64,000 nucleotides of DNA from an uncultured Aquimonas sp. (lineage in GTDB: Bacteria > Pseudomonadota > Gammaproteobacteria > Xanthomonadales > Xanthomonadaceae): assembly GCF_937888285.1 (NCBI RefSeq), contig NZ_CALART010000111.1, positions 62,001 through 126,000 on the forward strand, written 5' to 3'. Shown in pieces: positions 62,505-64,000 of the stretch; the stretch's first letter is position 1, and each line of letters opens with the position of its first letter. The translations under genes and the position numbers were made by a program. A model generated the notes under the pieces. The model was not told the DNA's origin and did not search any database. It was given only the letters and a program-made list of their open reading frames with translations.

Positions 62505-62888
62505 ATGCATGCTGAGGACGGCGCTGCGGTGCTGGTGGTGGATGACAGCCGCGTCTCGCGGATGATGCTGGCGGCCCTGCTGCGCGAGCAGCGCCCGGGG
62601 CTTGAGATCCACGAGGCTGCCGACGGCGCCGAGGCGGTCGCGCGTGCCGCCGAGCTGAAGCCCGATCTGATCACCCTCGATATCAACATGCCGGTGATGG
62701 ACGGCTTCGAGGCCGCCGAGCGCATCCGCGCCCTGCTGCCGCAGACCACCATCGTCCTGCTCACCGCCAATGTGCAGGCTGCCAGCAAGGCGCGCGCCGA
62801 GGCGCTGGGCGTGCACTTCCTCGCCAAGCCGATCACCGAAGCGGTGGTGCGACAAGCGCTGTCGCTGTGGGAGGCCGGCCATGGCTGA
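62505..62888 (+). CDS. Stand-alone CheY-like response regulator
   Basis: Product of 127 residues, a bare receiver: VLVVDDSRVSRMML acidic pair, phospho-acceptor Asp59 in LITLDINMPVMDGF, Thr in VLLTANVQ, Lys in FLAKPIT. ATG at 62505 is preceded by GGGGAG; an in-frame GTG two codons earlier is possible. With no output domain it probably works by protein contact. It overlaps the CheC-like gene by 8 bp. Confidence 0.9.
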   Translation: MHAEDGAAVLVVDDSRVSRMMLAALLREQRPGLEIHEAADGAEAVARAAELKPDLITLDINMPVMDGFEAAERIRALLPQTTIVLLTANVQAASKARAEALGVHFLAKPITEAVVRQALSLWEAGHG

Positions 62889-63498
62889 GACCTTCAACGC
62901 GCTCGAGCTCGATGCGCTCGGCGAGCTGTTCAACATCAGCGTCGGACGTGCGGCCTCCTCGCTCAGCGAGCTGACCGGCGAGACCGTCAGCATGAGCGTG
63001 CCGCTGGTGCACCTGCTCACGCCGCCCAAGCTGGTCGATCTGCTCGATCCCGAGCGCGAACGCCGCCTGACCAGCGTCAGCCAGCGTTTCGAGGGCAGCT
63101 TTTCCGGACGCGCCCTGCTGATGTTCCCGAGCGAGACCAGCCTCGAAGTGGTGCGCCTGATGCTGGGCTCGCAGACGCCGCTGGACCAGCTCACCGAGAT
63201 GGAGCAGGACGCGATGTGCGAGATCGGCAACATCATCCTCAACACCTGCTTCTCGACCATCGCCGACATGCTGGGCGAGCGCTTCGACTGCGCCCTGCCG
63301 GCCTTCGAGCTGGCCGGTACCGAGGAGCTGCTGGGTCCGGTCGGCGAGGACGGCCACATCCTGTTCGTGCAGATCCAGCTGGCGCTGGAGCAGCGCGACA
63401 TCGAGGGCTTCGTCGCCTTCATCCTTGGCGCGTCCAGCCTGCTCAACCTGCGCGCCGCGCTGGCGCGCATGCTGGGCCCCGCGGCCGCCGAGCCATGA
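62881..63498 (+). CDS. CheC-family phosphatase
   Basis: Product of 205 residues. Two ExxN active-site helices are present, E15-N18 in LGELFNISVGRAASSL and E114-N117 in MCEIGNIILNTCFS, with the intervening alpha-beta fold. CheC-type proteins dephosphorylate CheY-like receivers. Here it sits between the response regulator and a PAS-GGDEF gene, so it likely resets the regulator or gates a c-di-GMP switch rather than a flagellar chemotaxis pathway. The start overlaps the response-regulator end and its stop overlaps the next start (ATGA). Confidence 0.88.
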   Translation: MAETFNALELDALGELFNISVGRAASSLSELTGETVSMSVPLVHLLTPPKLVDLLDPERERRLTSVSQRFEGSFSGRALLMFPSETSLEVVRLMLGSQTPLDQLTEMEQDAMCEIGNIILNTCFSTIADMLGERFDCALPAFELAGTEELLGPVGEDGHILFVQIQLALEQRDIEGFVAFILGASSLLNLRAALARMLGPAAAEP

Positions 63499-64000
63499 AG
63501 CCGCTGGAAGGTCTGTGCGCGGTCGTGCTCGATCACCTGCGCTCGGGCGTGCTGGTGCTCGACGCCGGACAGCGCGTGCGCTACCTGAACCCCTGGCTCG
63601 CGGCGGCGCTGGGTGAGGCCGCCGCAGGGGCTGCCCTCGGCGAGCCGATCGCGAGGCTGCTCGAAGGCGCGTCGGGACGCCGACTGCAGGCCGCGATCGA
63701 CGCGGCGCTGCGTGGATTGCCGGGGCTGCTGTCGACCGGCCTCAACCCGCACCCGCTGCCGCTGCGCCAGCGTCGTGCCGACGGCAGCGAGGGCGAGCCG
63801 ATGGCGCAGTCGGTGCAGGTGCAGGCGCTGCACATCGGCGACGAGCCCTGCGTGCTGGTGACCGTGGCCGACGTCAGCGCGATGATGCGGCGCGAGGGCC
63901 TGCTGCGCGAGCAGGCGGAAAAGCTGAGCTCGCTGTCGCTGACCGACGAGCTGACCGGCATCGCCAACCGCAGGCGCCTGAACCACTACCTCGAGGACAG
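63495..64000 (+). CDS. PAS-GGDEF diguanylate cyclase, 3' part cut by the window end
   Basis: Partial: 168 codons of the frame are visible. It starts MKPLEGLCAVVLDHLRSGVL and reads through a PAS-like domain (VLVLDAGQRVRYLNPWLAAALG, VLVTVADVSAMMRREG). A signalling helix (LLREQAEKLSSLSL) and the first GGDEF residues (TDELTGIANRRRLNHYLED) follow before the edge at 64000. The GGDEF catalytic loop is not visible, so activity cannot be judged. ATG at 63495 overlaps the CheC stop. It is the fourth gene of the kinase-regulator-phosphatase operon, suggesting c-di-GMP as the output. Confidence 0.88.
   Translation, partial: MKPLEGLCAVVLDHLRSGVLVLDAGQRVRYLNPWLAAALGEAAAGAALGEPIARLLEGASGRRLQAAIDAALRGLPGLLSTGLNPHPLPLRQRRADGSEGEPMAQSVQVQALHIGDEPCVLVTVADVSAMMRREGLLREQAEKLSSLSLTDELTGIANRRRLNHYLED

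Noticed and set aside
58782..63986. Very long open frame on the minus strand opposite the hybrid kinase operon
   Set aside because: It is the antisense shadow of GC-rich codons. The + strand shows complete kinase, receiver and CheC motifs; the minus product is low-complexity Gln/Ala/Arg with no domain.

Overview
The window is high-GC DNA with short intergenic gaps and many overlapping ATGA/GTGA gene junctions. The chromosomal backbone points to a gammaproteobacterium of the order Lysobacterales (Xanthomonadales). The pointers are queA-tgt-yajC-secD-secF, suhB next to trmJ, a Xps-like gspL-M-N set, two TonB-dependent receptors (one of the large carbohydrate type), a secreted protein ending in LFANGFE, and intergenic heptamer arrays (CGGGATT)n. 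The species cannot be named from the sequence.

Layout: 1-10.2 kb holds a DUF4349-like lipoprotein with a stop codon inside its signal peptide, a TonB receptor, a periplasmic binding protein overlapping a PAS/GAF/GGDEF/EAL protein, a PiT phosphate permease and an alpha/beta hydrolase. A compact integrated element lies at 10.4-20.1 kb in the 3' end of tRNA-Leu(CAA). It is bounded by a 21-bp direct repeat and carries a P4-type integrase, AlpA, a CHC2 zinc-finger protein, a frameshifted primase/helicase, a small terminase subunit and a fused ClpP-like prohead protease/major capsid protein. No large terminase, portal or tail gene was seen. This is the architecture of a phage satellite (PICI-like) rather than of a complete prophage. 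Two of its genes have Shine-Dalgarno sequences locked inside predicted hairpins, one of them with interleaved stems.

From 20.2 to 31.7 kb come an AbrB/Doc-type toxin-antitoxin pair, gspL-M-N followed by an IMPase-family phosphatase, nudE and cysQ, then mazG, a class III aminotransferase and a secreted FG-GAP beta-propeller protein. From 31.9 to 41.8 kb lie the tRNA queuosine and Sec genes, suhB/trmJ, an HDAC-family hydrolase and a rhomboid protease. From 42.3 to 50.1 kb is a carbohydrate locus: a GH13 amylase, a large TonB receptor and a flavin-dependent halogenase-family protein. A near-identical 12-bp palindrome (GCATACGTATGC) lies in the amylase/receptor intergenic region and again upstream of the halogenase gene.

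From 50.8 to 58.7 kb are a GST-family protein, an amidohydrolase, and a tight five-gene operon (DUF697 GTPase, YceI, cytochrome b561, YceI, DUF697 GTPase). The window closes with a signalling operon: propeller hybrid histidine kinase, response regulator, CheC-like phosphatase and the start of a PAS-GGDEF protein, cut by the window edge.

At least 15 copies of a palindromic REP-like element (core GTGGGCCAGGGCCCAC) punctuate the backbone intergenic regions, often as inverted pairs. None was seen inside the integrated element. In two genes (trmJ and the rhomboid) the element supplies the stop codon.
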